Source: Pelomonas sp. BJYL3 (GTDB lineage Bacteria; Pseudomonadota; Gammaproteobacteria; Burkholderiales; Burkholderiaceae_C). Taken from it: DNA of 64,000 nt. Of this stretch, positions 1 to 8,729 are shown piece by piece. Numbering within the stretch: the stretch's first letter is position 1; the number at the start of each line of letters is the position of its first letter. The notes under the pieces are model-generated. The model saw only the letters and a program-made list of their open reading frames with translations. It searched no databases and was not told where the DNA came from. A program made the translations under genes and the position numbers. The stretch is from the NCBI RefSeq assembly GCF_027257975.1, contig NZ_JANZKX010000004.1:310001-374000 (forward strand). Direction: 5' to 3'.

Positions 1-960
1 AACCCGGGCGGCTCCAGCGCCGGGGCCGCGGCCGCCGCCGCCGCGGGCTACGGACCGCTGCACGTGGGCACGGACATCGGCGGATCCATCCGCCTGCCCG
101 CTGGCTGGTGCGGGCTCTTCGGGCTCAAGCCCAGCCTGGGGCGCATCCCCATCAAGCCGCCCTTCGCGGGGCGCGTGGCCGGCCCCATGACCCGGCGCGT
201 CGAGGACGCCGCCCTGCTGATGGCCGCCCTGGCCCGCCCCGACTGGCGCGACGGCATGAGCCTGCCACCGCAGGAGCTGCCCTGGCTGGACCTCACGCTG
301 GACCTGCGCGGCCTGCGCATCGGCCTGATGCGAGACGCCGGCTGGGGCCTGACGGTGGACAGCGAGGTCGCCGCCGCCGTGGACGAGGTGGCACGGCGCC
401 TGGCGGCGGCCGGGTGCCAGGTCTTGCCCATGGGCCCCTGCTCCACCCGCGCCATGATCGACGGCCTGGACGCCTTCTGGCGCATGCGCTCCTGGCTGGA
501 CATCTCGGCCCTGCCCGAGGAGCGCCGCGCCCGCGTGCTGCCCTACATCCGCGCCTGGGTGGATCGCGGCGCCCAGCTGACGGCCAGCGAGCTCTTCCAC
601 GGCTACAGCCAGATGGCCGCCCTGCGCGACGCGGCGCTGGCGGCCTGCCAGCCCTTCGACTTCGTGATCTCGCCGACCAGCCCCGTGCCCAGCTTCCCGG
701 CGGAATGGGCCAGCCCCATCCACGACCCGCAGCGCCCCTTCGAGCACATCGCCTTCACCCTGCCCTTCAACATGAGCGAGCAGCCGGCGTCCACGCTCAA
801 TGCGGGCTTCACGGGCGCGGGCCTGCCCATCGGCGTGCAGGTGGTGGGGCGGCGCTTCGATGACCTCGGCGTGCTGCGCCTGAGCCGCCAGCTCGAAGAC
901 CTGCTGGCGGACCGCCAGCGGCCCTGGCCGCAGCGCCCCGACGCTCAGGCCAGCAGCTGA
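1..960 (+). CDS. Amidase-signature family enzyme, 3' part
   Basis: The last 319 codons of an amidase-signature hydrolase (family of GatA and fatty acid amide hydrolase), which cleaves amide bonds with a Ser-cisSer-Lys triad. The frame is open from base 1, so the start and the catalytic Lys lie upstream. Visible are NPGGSSAG with the cis-Ser at the very beginning and GTDIGGSIRLPA around residue 29 with the nucleophilic Ser, then the family's WCGLFGLKPS block. The C-terminal substrate domain is complete. The substrate cannot be told from sequence. It ends 16 bases inside the convergent kinase gene. Confidence 0.9.
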   Translation, partial: NPGGSSAGAAAAAAAGYGPLHVGTDIGGSIRLPAGWCGLFGLKPSLGRIPIKPPFAGRVAGPMTRRVEDAALLMAALARPDWRDGMSLPPQELPWLDLTLDLRGLRIGLMRDAGWGLTVDSEVAAAVDEVARRLAAAGCQVLPMGPCSTRAMIDGLDAFWRMRSWLDISALPEERRARVLPYIRAWVDRGAQLTASELFHGYSQMAALRDAALAACQPFDFVISPTSPVPSFPAEWASPIHDPQRPFEHIAFTLPFNMSEQPASTLNAGFTGAGLPIGVQVVGRRFDDLGVLRLSRQLEDLLADRQRPWPQRPDAQASS

Positions 961-1874
961 ACCTGCGCAGCCAGCGCGCGCACCTCGGCCAGGCTGGGCG
1001 CGCGCGCGCCGGCCTGCAGGCAGGCGGCCGCGCCGGCGGCCATGGCGAAGCGCAGCTGGGCTTCCTCGCCATCCTCGTGCAGGCAGGCGTAGATGAAACC
1101 GGCCATGGCGGCATCGCCCGCGCCTACGGTGTCGACCACCTCGACGGCCAGGGCATTGGCCGACCATTCCTGCGTGCCCTTGTAGAGCGTCGCGCCCTCG
1201 GCGCCGCGGGTGTAGAGCAGCCGGGCCTGCGGGTTCCAGGCGGCCAGCTGGCCCAGACCCAGGTGGGCCGTGGGGCTGCGGAAGAGGCCGCAGAGGTCTT
1301 CGTCGGACACCTTGATCACGTCGGCCAGGCGGCTCATGCGCTCCAGGGTGTCGTCGTAGCGGTTGTCCATGCCCTGGCGGTAGTTGGGGTCGTAGCTGAT
1401 GGTCACGCCCTGGGCCTTGAGCGACTCCGCCAGCTCCACCAGGCGGCCGGCCAGGGGCTCGCGGTTGAGGCTGATGCCGCCGAAATGCGCCCATCGCACA
1501 AACTGCCGCCAGCCCTGGGGCAGGCCGCTGGGGTGGAAGTGCAGGTCGGCGCTGTCGTCGCCGACGAAGAAGTAGCGCGGCGGGTGGGTTTCATGTACCA
1601 CCGCCAGCAGCGGCGAGCGCTCGACCTGCTGCAGGAAGCGCGGGTCCAGGCTGGCGTCCATGCTCTCCTGCCACAGGGCCTGGCCGAAGACGTCGCAGCT
1701 CACGGCCCCGCCGAAGGCCGAGAGCTCGCCCAGGGTGGACAGGGCCCGCGCCACGTTCCAGGGCGCACCGCCGCAGCGGCTGATCCAGCTGTCCAGGCCG
1801 GTGCAGATGAGGTCCGTCAAGGCTTCGCCGAAGGCGACGAAACGGGGCAGGTCGGCATGGAGAACTGGGCTCAT
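945..1874 (-). CDS. PfkB-family carbohydrate kinase, probable fructokinase
   Basis: A 309-residue cytoplasmic sugar kinase that transfers phosphate from ATP to a sugar hydroxyl. The N-terminus (FGEALTDLI, then GGAPWNVARALSTLG) matches the PfkB substrate-binding region, and DTVGAGDAAMAGF near residue 250 is the PfkB signature with the catalytic Asp and anion hole. Length is normal for fructokinases. The gene is convergent with the amidase and divergent from the binding protein gene at 1986; a 12-bp palindrome abuts its start codon. Fructokinase is the most likely member, but 2-keto-3-deoxygluconate or other sugar kinases look similar. Confidence 0.85.
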   Translation of the reverse strand: MSPVLHADLPRFVAFGEALTDLICTGLDSWISRCGGAPWNVARALSTLGELSAFGGAVSCDVFGQALWQESMDASLDPRFLQQVERSPLLAVVHETHPPRYFFVGDDSADLHFHPSGLPQGWRQFVRWAHFGGISLNREPLAGRLVELAESLKAQGVTISYDPNYRQGMDNRYDDTLERMSRLADVIKVSDEDLCGLFRSPTAHLGLGQLAAWNPQARLLYTRGAEGATLYKGTQEWSANALAVEVVDTVGAGDAAMAGFIYACLHEDGEEAQLRFAMAAGAAACLQAGARAPSLAEVRALAAQVQLLA

Positions 1875-1875
1875 A

Positions 1876-1887
1876 CTGCAATTGCAG
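1876..1887. promoter_or_regulatory. 12-bp palindrome at the kinase start codon
   Basis: CTGCAATTGCAG is a perfect palindrome one base upstream of the kinase ATG (1874, minus strand), in the divergent spacer to the gene at 1986. Its place suggests an operator that overlaps the kinase ribosome-binding region. No regulator can be assigned. Confidence 0.35.
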
Positions 1888-1985
1888 CGCCGTCCTTCAC
1901 ACTCCGCAAGCCCTCTGTGGCGGGAGAGGGATGACAGTCGCGCGGTGCGCTTTCACAATCGTTGCCAATCACGCAGTACCTGACG

Positions 1986-2855
1986 ATGGATCGACGTTGC
2001 CTGCTCCTGAGCCTGCTTGCCTGCCCCCTTGGCGCCGGGGCGGCGGACGCCGTGATCGGCTACCCGAGCTATGCAGACTCCGATGCGCAGGACCCCATCC
2101 ACCAGTTCCACCTGGCCGTGCTGCGCCTGGCCCTGGAGCGCAGCGGCGGCCATTACCGCCTGCAGCCGGTGCGCAAGCCGGTGGGCCAGGGACGGGCGAT
2201 CCGCGAACTGGCCGGCGGCGGCTCCGACCTGGACCTGCTCTGGAGCATGACCAGCGAGGAGCGCGAGCAGCTGCTGCTGCCGGTGCGCATCCCCATCGAC
2301 CGCGGCCTGATGGGCTGGCGCCTGCTGCTGATCCGGCGCAGCGACGCCGAGCGCTTCGCCGCCATCCGCAACCTGGAGACCCTCCGGGACCTGACCGCAG
2401 GCCAGCTGCACGACTGGCCGGACACCGCCATCCTGCGCGCCAACGGCATGACGGTGGGCACGACCAGCGTCTACGGCAGCCTCTTCACCATGCTCAGCCG
2501 GGGGCGGGTGGACTACTTCCCGCGCTCGGTGCTGGAGATCCAGGACGAGATGCAGCAGTTCGGCTCGGCCCACGAGCTGATGATCGCCCCCGGGCTGATG
2601 CTGCGCTACCCGACGGCCAACTACTTCTTCGTCAACCGCCAGAACCAGGCCCTCGCGGCCGACCTGCAGCGCGGCCTGGATCGCCTGCTGGACGAGGGCA
2701 TGCTGCACGGCCTCTTCATGAGCCACTTCCGCGCACGGCTCAAGCCCCTGCGCCTGGCCGAGCGGCGTGAACTGACCCTCAGGAATCCCCTGCTGCCGAG
2801 CGCGACGCCGCTGCAGCGGGCGGAGCTGTGGGCAGATCCGGCGCAGTTCTCCTGA
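1986..2855 (+). CDS. Periplasmic solute-binding protein-like protein, first of a tandem pair
   Basis: A 289-residue protein with an N-terminal signal peptide (MDRRCLLLSLLACPLGAGAA), resembling the type II periplasmic binding proteins of amino-acid transporters (SBP_bac_3 class). It shares with the next gene the blocks LLWSMTS, LHDWPDT, DYFPRSV and LMLRYPTA. An in-frame TTG at 1962 is possible, but the ATG at 1986 sits exactly at the signal peptide and has a CACAAT box at 1954-1959, so it was preferred. No permease or ATPase gene is next to it, so a sensory or stand-alone binding role is as likely as transport. Confidence 0.7.
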   Translation: MDRRCLLLSLLACPLGAGAADAVIGYPSYADSDAQDPIHQFHLAVLRLALERSGGHYRLQPVRKPVGQGRAIRELAGGGSDLDLLWSMTSEEREQLLLPVRIPIDRGLMGWRLLLIRRSDAERFAAIRNLETLRDLTAGQLHDWPDTAILRANGMTVGTTSVYGSLFTMLSRGRVDYFPRSVLEIQDEMQQFGSAHELMIAPGLMLRYPTANYFFVNRQNQALAADLQRGLDRLLDEGMLHGLFMSHFRARLKPLRLAERRELTLRNPLLPSATPLQRAELWADPAQFS

Positions 2856-2881
2856 GGCCCGGACGCCCCTGCGTGAACCGC

Positions 2882-3769
2882 ATGCCCTACCCGCCCCCCC
2901 TGCTTTCCCGCCGCGGCCTGCTGCTGAGCCTGCTGGCGCCGGGCGTGGTCCGGGCCCAGCCCGTGACCCGCGTGGTGTACCCCGAGCACGAAGCCTTCCA
3001 TGACCCCCAGCTGAACTACATGCTGGACGTGCTGCGCCTGGCCCTGTCCCAGGGCCCCCATGCCTACGAGGTCCATGCCAGCGGCACGGCCATGACCCAG
3101 GGCCGGGGCCTGCGCGAGCTGGAATTCGGGCGGGGCGACATCAACCTGCTGTGGAGCATGACCAGCCGCGAGCGCGAGAAGTCGCTGCTGTCGGTCCGCC
3201 TTCCCCTGGACCGCGGCATCCTGGGCTGGCGCCTGCTGCTGGTGCGCGCGGCCGACCTGGACCGCTTCACCCGCATCCGCAGCCTGGACGCGCTTCGCAA
3301 GCTGCAGGCCGGCCAGATGCACGACTGGCCGGACACGGAGATCCTGCGCCACAACGGTCTGCCGGTCGGCACGGCCAGCATGTACGAGAAGCTCTTCCAG
3401 ATGCTGGCCCGCAGCCGCATCGACTACTTCCCGCGCTCGGTGATGGAGATCGAGGACGAGCTGCTGCGCTATGGCCGCACCCTGGACCTCGTCATCGCGC
3501 CGCGGCTGATGCTGCGCTACCCCACGGCCAGCTACTTCTTCGTCAGCCCGCGCTTCCCGCAGCTGGCAGAGGACCTGCGCCTGGGCCTGGAGAGGGCCAT
3601 TGCCGAGCACAGTTTCCAGGCCCTCTTCACCCAGCATTTCCGAGCGCTGCTGCAGCGCCTGGACGTGCCGCACCGCCAGGTGCTGAAGCTGGACAATCCC
3701 CTGCTGACCCCCGAGACCCCGCTGCAGCGGCCCGAGCTCTGGGCCGACCCTGCCAACCCCTTCTCATGA
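2882..3769 (+). CDS. Periplasmic solute-binding protein-like protein, second of a tandem pair
   Basis: A 295-residue paralogue of the preceding gene, clearly similar over the full length (VYPEHEAFHDPQ; LLWSMTSREREKSLLSVRLP; MHDWPDTEIL; DYFPRSVMEIEDE; LMLRYPTASYFF; PLQRPELWADPA). The signal peptide begins at the ATG at 2882 (MPYPPPLLSRRGLLLSLLAP); a longer in-frame start at 2828 would overlap the upstream gene and displace the signal. Its stop overlaps the LysR start in ATGA, so the two are probably translationally coupled. Ligand unknown. Confidence 0.7.
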   Translation: MPYPPPLLSRRGLLLSLLAPGVVRAQPVTRVVYPEHEAFHDPQLNYMLDVLRLALSQGPHAYEVHASGTAMTQGRGLRELEFGRGDINLLWSMTSREREKSLLSVRLPLDRGILGWRLLLVRAADLDRFTRIRSLDALRKLQAGQMHDWPDTEILRHNGLPVGTASMYEKLFQMLARSRIDYFPRSVMEIEDELLRYGRTLDLVIAPRLMLRYPTASYFFVSPRFPQLAEDLRLGLERAIAEHSFQALFTQHFRALLQRLDVPHRQVLKLDNPLLTPETPLQRPELWADPANPFS

Positions 3770-4710
3770 ACCTCTTCGTCGCCCTGCGCTACCTCGTCGC
3801 CCTGGACGACCACAAGCATTTCGGCCGCGCCGCGCTGGCCTGCCATGTCACGCAGCCCGCGCTGTCCAATGCGCTGCGCGCCCTGGAGGAGCACTACGGC
3901 TGCGCCATCGTCAAGCGCGGGCGCAGCTTCGAGGGCTTCAGTGCCGAGGGCGAGCGCGTGCTGCACAGCGCCCGGCGCATGCTGCGCGAGCAGGAGCTGC
4001 TGGACCAGGACCTCAAGAGCCGCGCCGACGCGCCCCAGGGGCACCTGCTGGTGGGCGCCGTGCCCACGGCCATGCCCATCGCCGCGCGCTTCGTGGCCCT
4101 GCTGCAGCGCCGCCATCCCGGCCTGCTGCCCACGCTGCGCTCGATGAGCTCCATCGAGCTGGAGACCGGCCTGGACCAGCTCGCCCTGGACCTGGGCCTG
4201 GGCTACACCGAGCGCATGGCCGAGACCCGCGTGCCCCTGCGCCTGCTGCCGCAGTACACCGAGGCCTACTTCCTCGTGCGCCGTGCCGAGCTGCCGTCCA
4301 CCGGCGGCCTGCAGATGGGCCCGCCCCTGCCCTGGGCCGAGGCGGCCCGCCTGCCCCTGTGCCTGCTGAGCCCGGAGATGCACAACCGCCGCATCATCGA
4401 CCGCGCCTTCGCCGAGGCGCAGGCCGAGGTGCGGCCGGCCATCGAGTCCAACTCCACCGTCACCCTGGTGACAGCAGTGCTGGCAGGCGGTGTCTGCAGC
4501 GTGCTGCCCGGCGCCCTGCTGGGCACGGTCCTGGAGCACGGCGGGCTGGAGGCTCGCCCGCTGAGCCACCCCGAGGTGCGCATCCCCATCGCCTTCATGC
4601 TGCACAGCGCCAGCCGCCCCTCGCGGGCGCTGGAGGCCGCCCTGCAGCTGGCCCAGGAGCCCGAGTGGCTGGCGCAGGCCGCCCGGCATGCCGGCGAGCT
4701 GCGGGACTGA
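3766..4710 (+). CDS. LysR-family transcriptional regulator upstream of the formate dehydrogenase operon
   Basis: A 314-residue LysR-type regulator. The N-terminal winged helix-turn-helix (RYLVALDDHKHFGRAALA, then VTQPALSNALRALEEHYG) is followed by the LysR effector-binding domain. The ATG at 3766 overlaps the stop of the binding protein gene. Formate dehydrogenase operons of the fds type in Cupriavidus carry a LysR activator, FdsR, beside them; position 192 bases upstream of the formate carrier and fds genes makes this the likely counterpart. Unusually, it lies on the same strand and is coupled to the binding protein rather than being divergent. Confidence 0.85.
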   Translation: MNLFVALRYLVALDDHKHFGRAALACHVTQPALSNALRALEEHYGCAIVKRGRSFEGFSAEGERVLHSARRMLREQELLDQDLKSRADAPQGHLLVGAVPTAMPIAARFVALLQRRHPGLLPTLRSMSSIELETGLDQLALDLGLGYTERMAETRVPLRLLPQYTEAYFLVRRAELPSTGGLQMGPPLPWAEAARLPLCLLSPEMHNRRIIDRAFAEAQAEVRPAIESNSTVTLVTAVLAGGVCSVLPGALLGTVLEHGGLEARPLSHPEVRIPIAFMLHSASRPSRALEAALQLAQEPEWLAQAARHAGELRD

Positions 4711-4902
4711 GGGCGCCCGGGATCGGCCGCACCCGATCCTCTTGCGCGCAAGCGATGTGGCGGGCGGATGTCCGGGGGGCCGGGGCAACCCTGATTTCGC
4801 ACGCTGATCGTCTCATCACGTAAAAGAATTGGACGCTGCTCCCTGGCGTGGCAACACTCGCCCCCGCACCGCACGAGTGCGCACAACACGCAGGAGACAC
4901 GC
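4711..4902 (+). promoter_or_regulatory. Leader of the formate uptake and dehydrogenase operon
   Basis: The 192-base gap between the LysR gene and the carrier gene is the only sizeable space ahead of the formate genes and is A/T-richer in its middle (about 4795-4830) than its surroundings, so a promoter is expected here. AGGAGA at 4892-4897 is a good ribosome-binding site for the ATG at 4903. No clear -35/-10 pair could be fixed. Confidence 0.4.
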
Positions 4903-6576
4903 ATGTCCACGGTCCTCACCGGAGGCGCCCGCCCGCTGGGCGATGCCTCACCCGGCTTCCTCGACAAGGAACGCATCATCGCCCCGCCGGGCTTCAACCG
5001 CTGGCTGGTACCCCCCGCGGCCCTGGCCATCCACCTGTGCATCGGCATGGCCTACGGCTTCTCGGTGTTCTGGCTGCCGCTCTCCAAGGCGCTGGGCATC
5101 AAGGAGGCGATCAAGTGCGGGCCGGAGATCGGCTTCTGGCAGGAGCTCTTCGTCACCAGCTGCGACTGGAAGGTCTCGACCCTGGGCTGGATGTACACCC
5201 TCTTCTTCGTGCTGCTGGGCAGCTCGGCCGCCATCTGGGGCGGCTGGCTGGAGCGCGTGGGCCCGCGCAAGGCCGGCGTGGTGAGCGCGGTCTGCTGGTG
5301 CGGGGGCATGCTGCTCTCGGCCCTGGGCGTACACCTGCACCAGTTCTGGCTGATGCTGCTGGGCTCGGGCGTGATCGGCGGCATCGGGCTGGGGCTGGGC
5401 TACATCTCGCCGGTCTCGACCCTGATCAAGTGGTTCCCCGACCGCCGCGGCATGGCCACGGGCATGGCCATCATGGGCTTCGGCGGCGGCGCCATGATCG
5501 GCTCGCCCCTGGCCGCCGAGCTGATGAAGGCCTTCGCCACCCCGACGGACGTGGGCGTGGCCTCGACCTTCGTCGTGATGGCCGCGGTCTACTTCGTCTT
5601 CATGATGGGCGGCGCGCTGTCCTACCGCGTGCCGGCCTCCGGCTGGAAGCCCGAGGGCTGGACCCCGCCGGCCGCACAGACCAGCAACGCGATGATCACC
5701 CAGCGCCATGTGCACGTGAAGAAGGTCTGGGGCATTCCGCAGTTCTGGCTGGTGTGGATGGTGCTGTGCATGAACGTCTCCGCCGGCATCGGCGTGATCG
5801 GCATGGCCAGTCCCATGCTGCAGGAGGTCTTCGGCGGCGCGCTGATCGGCGTTGCGCAGAAGTTCGGCGAGCTGGACAAGGCCCAGCTGGCCGCCATCGC
5901 CGGCGTGGCCGCGGGCTTCACGGCCCTGCTCTCGCTGTTCAACATCGGCGGCCGCTTCTTCTGGGCCAGCCTCTCCGACAAGCTCGGCCGCAAGCTCACC
6001 TACGTGGTCTTCTTCGTGCTGGGCGGCCTGCTCTACGCCAGCGTGCCGGGCAGCGCCGCGGCGGGCTCCAAGCTGCTGTTCGTGGCGGCCTTCTGCGTGA
6101 TCCTGTCGATGTACGGCGGCGGCTTCGCCACGGTGCCGGCCTACCTGGCTGACCTCTTCGGCACCCAGATGGTCGGCGCGATCCACGGCCGGCTGCTGAC
6201 GGCCTGGGCCACGGCCGGCATCCTGGGCCCGGTGGTGGTGAACTACATGCGCGACTACCAGCTGGGCCTGGGGCTCCCCCGCGAGCAGGTCTACAACCAG
6301 ACCATGTTCATCCTGGTGGGCATGCTGGTGGTCGGCCTCATCTGCAACCTGCTGGTGCGCCCCGTGGCGGACAAGCACTTCATGAGCGAGGCCGAGCTGG
6401 CCCAGGAAAAGCGCCTGGCCCACGAGCGTGCCGCCGCCGCCGAGACCGGCCCCGGCACCATGACCTTCCACGGCACCTCACCGCTGTGGGTTGCGCTGGC
6501 CTGGGCCGCGGTGGGCGTCCCGCTGGCCTGGGGCGTCTACAAGACGGTGCTGAGCGTCATGAAGTTCTTTGCCTGA
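4903..6576 (+). CDS. OFA-family MFS transporter, probable formate/oxalate carrier
   Basis: A 557-residue major facilitator with about twelve membrane segments, of the oxalate:formate antiporter (OFA) family. It opens with the loop typical of that family (INRW-like FNRWLVPPAALAIHLCIGM), carries the MFS loop 2-3 segment GGWLERVGPRKAG, and ends with an extra C-terminal helix after a cytoplasmic segment. It starts behind AGGAGA and is followed after 109 bases by fdsG. The context argues strongly for formate, or an anion exchanged for it, as substrate, so that the carrier feeds the dehydrogenase. Confidence 0.85.
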   Translation: MSTVLTGGARPLGDASPGFLDKERIIAPPGFNRWLVPPAALAIHLCIGMAYGFSVFWLPLSKALGIKEAIKCGPEIGFWQELFVTSCDWKVSTLGWMYTLFFVLLGSSAAIWGGWLERVGPRKAGVVSAVCWCGGMLLSALGVHLHQFWLMLLGSGVIGGIGLGLGYISPVSTLIKWFPDRRGMATGMAIMGFGGGAMIGSPLAAELMKAFATPTDVGVASTFVVMAAVYFVFMMGGALSYRVPASGWKPEGWTPPAAQTSNAMITQRHVHVKKVWGIPQFWLVWMVLCMNVSAGIGVIGMASPMLQEVFGGALIGVAQKFGELDKAQLAAIAGVAAGFTALLSLFNIGGRFFWASLSDKLGRKLTYVVFFVLGGLLYASVPGSAAAGSKLLFVAAFCVILSMYGGGFATVPAYLADLFGTQMVGAIHGRLLTAWATAGILGPVVVNYMRDYQLGLGLPREQVYNQTMFILVGMLVVGLICNLLVRPVADKHFMSEAELAQEKRLAHERAAAAETGPGTMTFHGTSPLWVALAWAAVGVPLAWGVYKTVLSVMKFFA

Positions 6577-6685
6577 TCCCCGCCCGGCCGCCCTGCGACC
6601 CCCAGGGTGGCCGTGGCCAGGGTCGCTCCCAACGGGGACAATGCGCAGCAAGGCTGCCCGAGCAGCACCATTCCCGAGTTCCGCC

Positions 6686-7150
6686 ATGGACCAACAGACC
6701 AAAGACTCCCTCGCCGCCGTGCTGGCGGCCCATCCGCCGGCCCCCGGCGCCCTGCTGCCCCTGCTGCATGCGCTGCAGGAGGCCGTGGGCCATGTGCCGG
6801 CCGAGGCCGTGCCCGCCATCGCCGAGCACCTGAACCTCTCGCGCGCCGAGGTCCATGGCGTGGTCAGCTACTACCACTTCTTCCGCCAGCAGCCCCCGGG
6901 CCGCACGGTGCTGCAGGTCTGCCGTGCCGAGGCCTGCCAGTCGCGCGGTGCCGACGCCCTGCTGGCCCATGCCGAGCAGCGCCTGGGCTGCAGCTCGCAC
7001 GGCACGCGCGCCGACGGCGCGGTGACGCTGGAACCCGTCTACTGCCTGGGCCTGTGCGCGTCCTCGCCGGCCCTGATGCTCAACGACCGCCTGCATGCAC
7101 GCATGAGCGCGGCCAGGCTCGACGCCCTGCTTGAGAAGGAGGGCCTCTGA
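6686..7150 (+). CDS. fdsG: NAD-dependent formate dehydrogenase gamma subunit
   Basis: A 154-residue NuoE-like subunit with a thioredoxin fold that binds one [2Fe-2S] cluster. The four ligands are visible as CRAEAC and, further on, CLGLC. The start at 6686 (MDQQTKDSL) gives the usual length; an in-frame start at 6569 would add a proline-rich leader without family similarity. A GACAAT box at 6637-6642 could give a second promoter inside the operon. The stop overlaps the fdsB start (TGATG), as expected for subunits made in equal amounts. Confidence 0.93.
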   Translation: MDQQTKDSLAAVLAAHPPAPGALLPLLHALQEAVGHVPAEAVPAIAEHLNLSRAEVHGVVSYYHFFRQQPPGRTVLQVCRAEACQSRGADALLAHAEQRLGCSSHGTRADGAVTLEPVYCLGLCASSPALMLNDRLHARMSAARLDALLEKEGL

Positions 7151-8727
7151 TGTCCGCCGTGAAAGTCTTCGTCCCCCGGGACTCTGCCGCGCTGGCCGTC
7201 GGCGCCGATGAGGTCGCCGCCGCCCTGATCGCCGAATGCCAGTGCCGAGGTCTCGCCATCGAGCTGGTCCGCAACGGCTCGCGCGGCCTGCTGTGGCTGG
7301 AGACCCTGGTCGAGGTGCAGACGCCGCAGGGCCGCGTGGCCTACGGCCCCGTCGAGGCCACCGACGTGCCCGGCCTGCTCGACGCCGGTCTGCTGAGCGG
7401 TGGCGCGCACCCGCTGTGCCACGGCTTCACCGAGCAGATCCCCTACCTCGCGCTGCAGGAGCGCCTGAGCTTCCGCCGTGTGGGCGTCACGGACCCGCTG
7501 TCCCTGGCCGACTACGAGGCCCACGAGGGCTGGGCGGGCCTGCGCAAGGCCCTGCAGCTGGACGGCGCGGGCATCGTCGCCGAGATCACCCATTCGGGCC
7601 TGCGCGGCCGCGGGGGGGCGGCTTTCCCGGCCGGCATCAAATGGCGCACGGTGCTGCAGACCGAGGCCAAGCAGAAGTACATCGTCTGCAACGCGGACGA
7701 AGGCGACTCCGGCACCTTCGCCGACCGCATGGTGATGGAGGGCGACCCCTACATGCTGATCGAAGGCATGGCCATTGCCGGCCTGGCGGTGGGCGCCGAC
7801 CGGGGCTACGTCTATGTGCGCTCCGAGTACCCGCATTCGATCGCCGTGCTGAACGAGGCCATCGCTCGCGCCACGGCCGCCGGCTTCCTCGGCGCGAACC
7901 TGCTGGGCTCGGGCCGCGCCTTCCACCTCGAGGTGCGCAAGGGCGCGGGCTCCTATGTCTGCGGCGAGGAAACGGCCCTGCTGGAAAGCCTGGAGGGCAA
8001 GCGCGGCGTGGTGCGCGCCAAGCCGCCGCTGCCGGCGGTGCAAGGCCTCTTCGGCCAGCCCACGGTCATCAACAACGTGCTGACCTTCGCCGCCGCGCCG
8101 CTGATCCTGGCGCGCGGCGCGCCCTTCTACCGCGACCACGGCGTGGGCCGCTCGCACGGCACCCTGCCCTTCCAGCTGGCCGGCAACATCAAGCACGGCG
8201 GGCTCGTCGAGAAGGCCTTCGGCCTGACGCTGCGCGAGCTGCTCTACGGCTTCGGCGGCGGCACGGCCACGGGCCGGCCCATCAAGGCCGTGCAGGTGGG
8301 CGGCCCGCTGGGCGCCTATGTGCCCGAGTCGCATTGGGACGTGCCGCTGGACTACGAGGCCTATGCCGCGATGGGCGCGGTGCTGGGCCACGGCGGCATC
8401 GTCGTGCATGACGACACGGCGGACCTCTCGCAGCTGGCGCGCTACGCCATGGAGTTCTGCGCGATCGAGTCCTGCGGCAAGTGCACGCCCTGCCGCATCG
8501 GCTCGACGCGCGGCGTCGAGGTGATCGACCGTCTGCGCGCCGACCAGAACCGCGAGCAGCAGGTCGTGCTGCTGCGCGACCTCTGCGACACCATGCTGCA
8601 CGGCTCGCTGTGCGCCATGGGCGGCATGACGCCCTACCCGGTGCTGTCCGCCCTCAACCATTACCCGCAGGACTTTGGCCTGACGAGCACGCCAAAGCTG
8701 GACCAGACAGCCGCGCAGGAGGCATGA
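7150..8727 (+). CDS. fdsB: NAD-dependent formate dehydrogenase beta subunit
   Basis: A 525-residue NuoF-like subunit that passes electrons from the iron-sulfur clusters through FMN to NAD+. An N-terminal thioredoxin-like region of about 120 residues precedes the flavin domain, with GRGGAAFPAGIKW (NADH/FMN site) and CGEETALLESLEG, and the C-terminal [4Fe-4S] ligands SCGKCTPCRIG. The length agrees with FdsB of Cupriavidus and Rhodobacter. It overlaps fdsG by one base and is followed immediately by fdsA. Confidence 0.95.
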   Translation: MSAVKVFVPRDSAALAVGADEVAAALIAECQCRGLAIELVRNGSRGLLWLETLVEVQTPQGRVAYGPVEATDVPGLLDAGLLSGGAHPLCHGFTEQIPYLALQERLSFRRVGVTDPLSLADYEAHEGWAGLRKALQLDGAGIVAEITHSGLRGRGGAAFPAGIKWRTVLQTEAKQKYIVCNADEGDSGTFADRMVMEGDPYMLIEGMAIAGLAVGADRGYVYVRSEYPHSIAVLNEAIARATAAGFLGANLLGSGRAFHLEVRKGAGSYVCGEETALLESLEGKRGVVRAKPPLPAVQGLFGQPTVINNVLTFAAAPLILARGAPFYRDHGVGRSHGTLPFQLAGNIKHGGLVEKAFGLTLRELLYGFGGGTATGRPIKAVQVGGPLGAYVPESHWDVPLDYEAYAAMGAVLGHGGIVVHDDTADLSQLARYAMEFCAIESCGKCTPCRIGSTRGVEVIDRLRADQNREQQVVLLRDLCDTMLHGSLCAMGGMTPYPVLSALNHYPQDFGLTSTPKLDQTAAQEA

Positions 8728-8729
8728 CC

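Noticed and set aside
417-431. Match to the dispersed repeat (CAGGTCTTGCC) in the amidase gene
   Set aside because: Only the inner eleven bases agree; it may be chance.
1962-1985. TTG start for the first binding protein
   Set aside because: It would place eight residues before the signal peptide and overlaps the probable promoter box.
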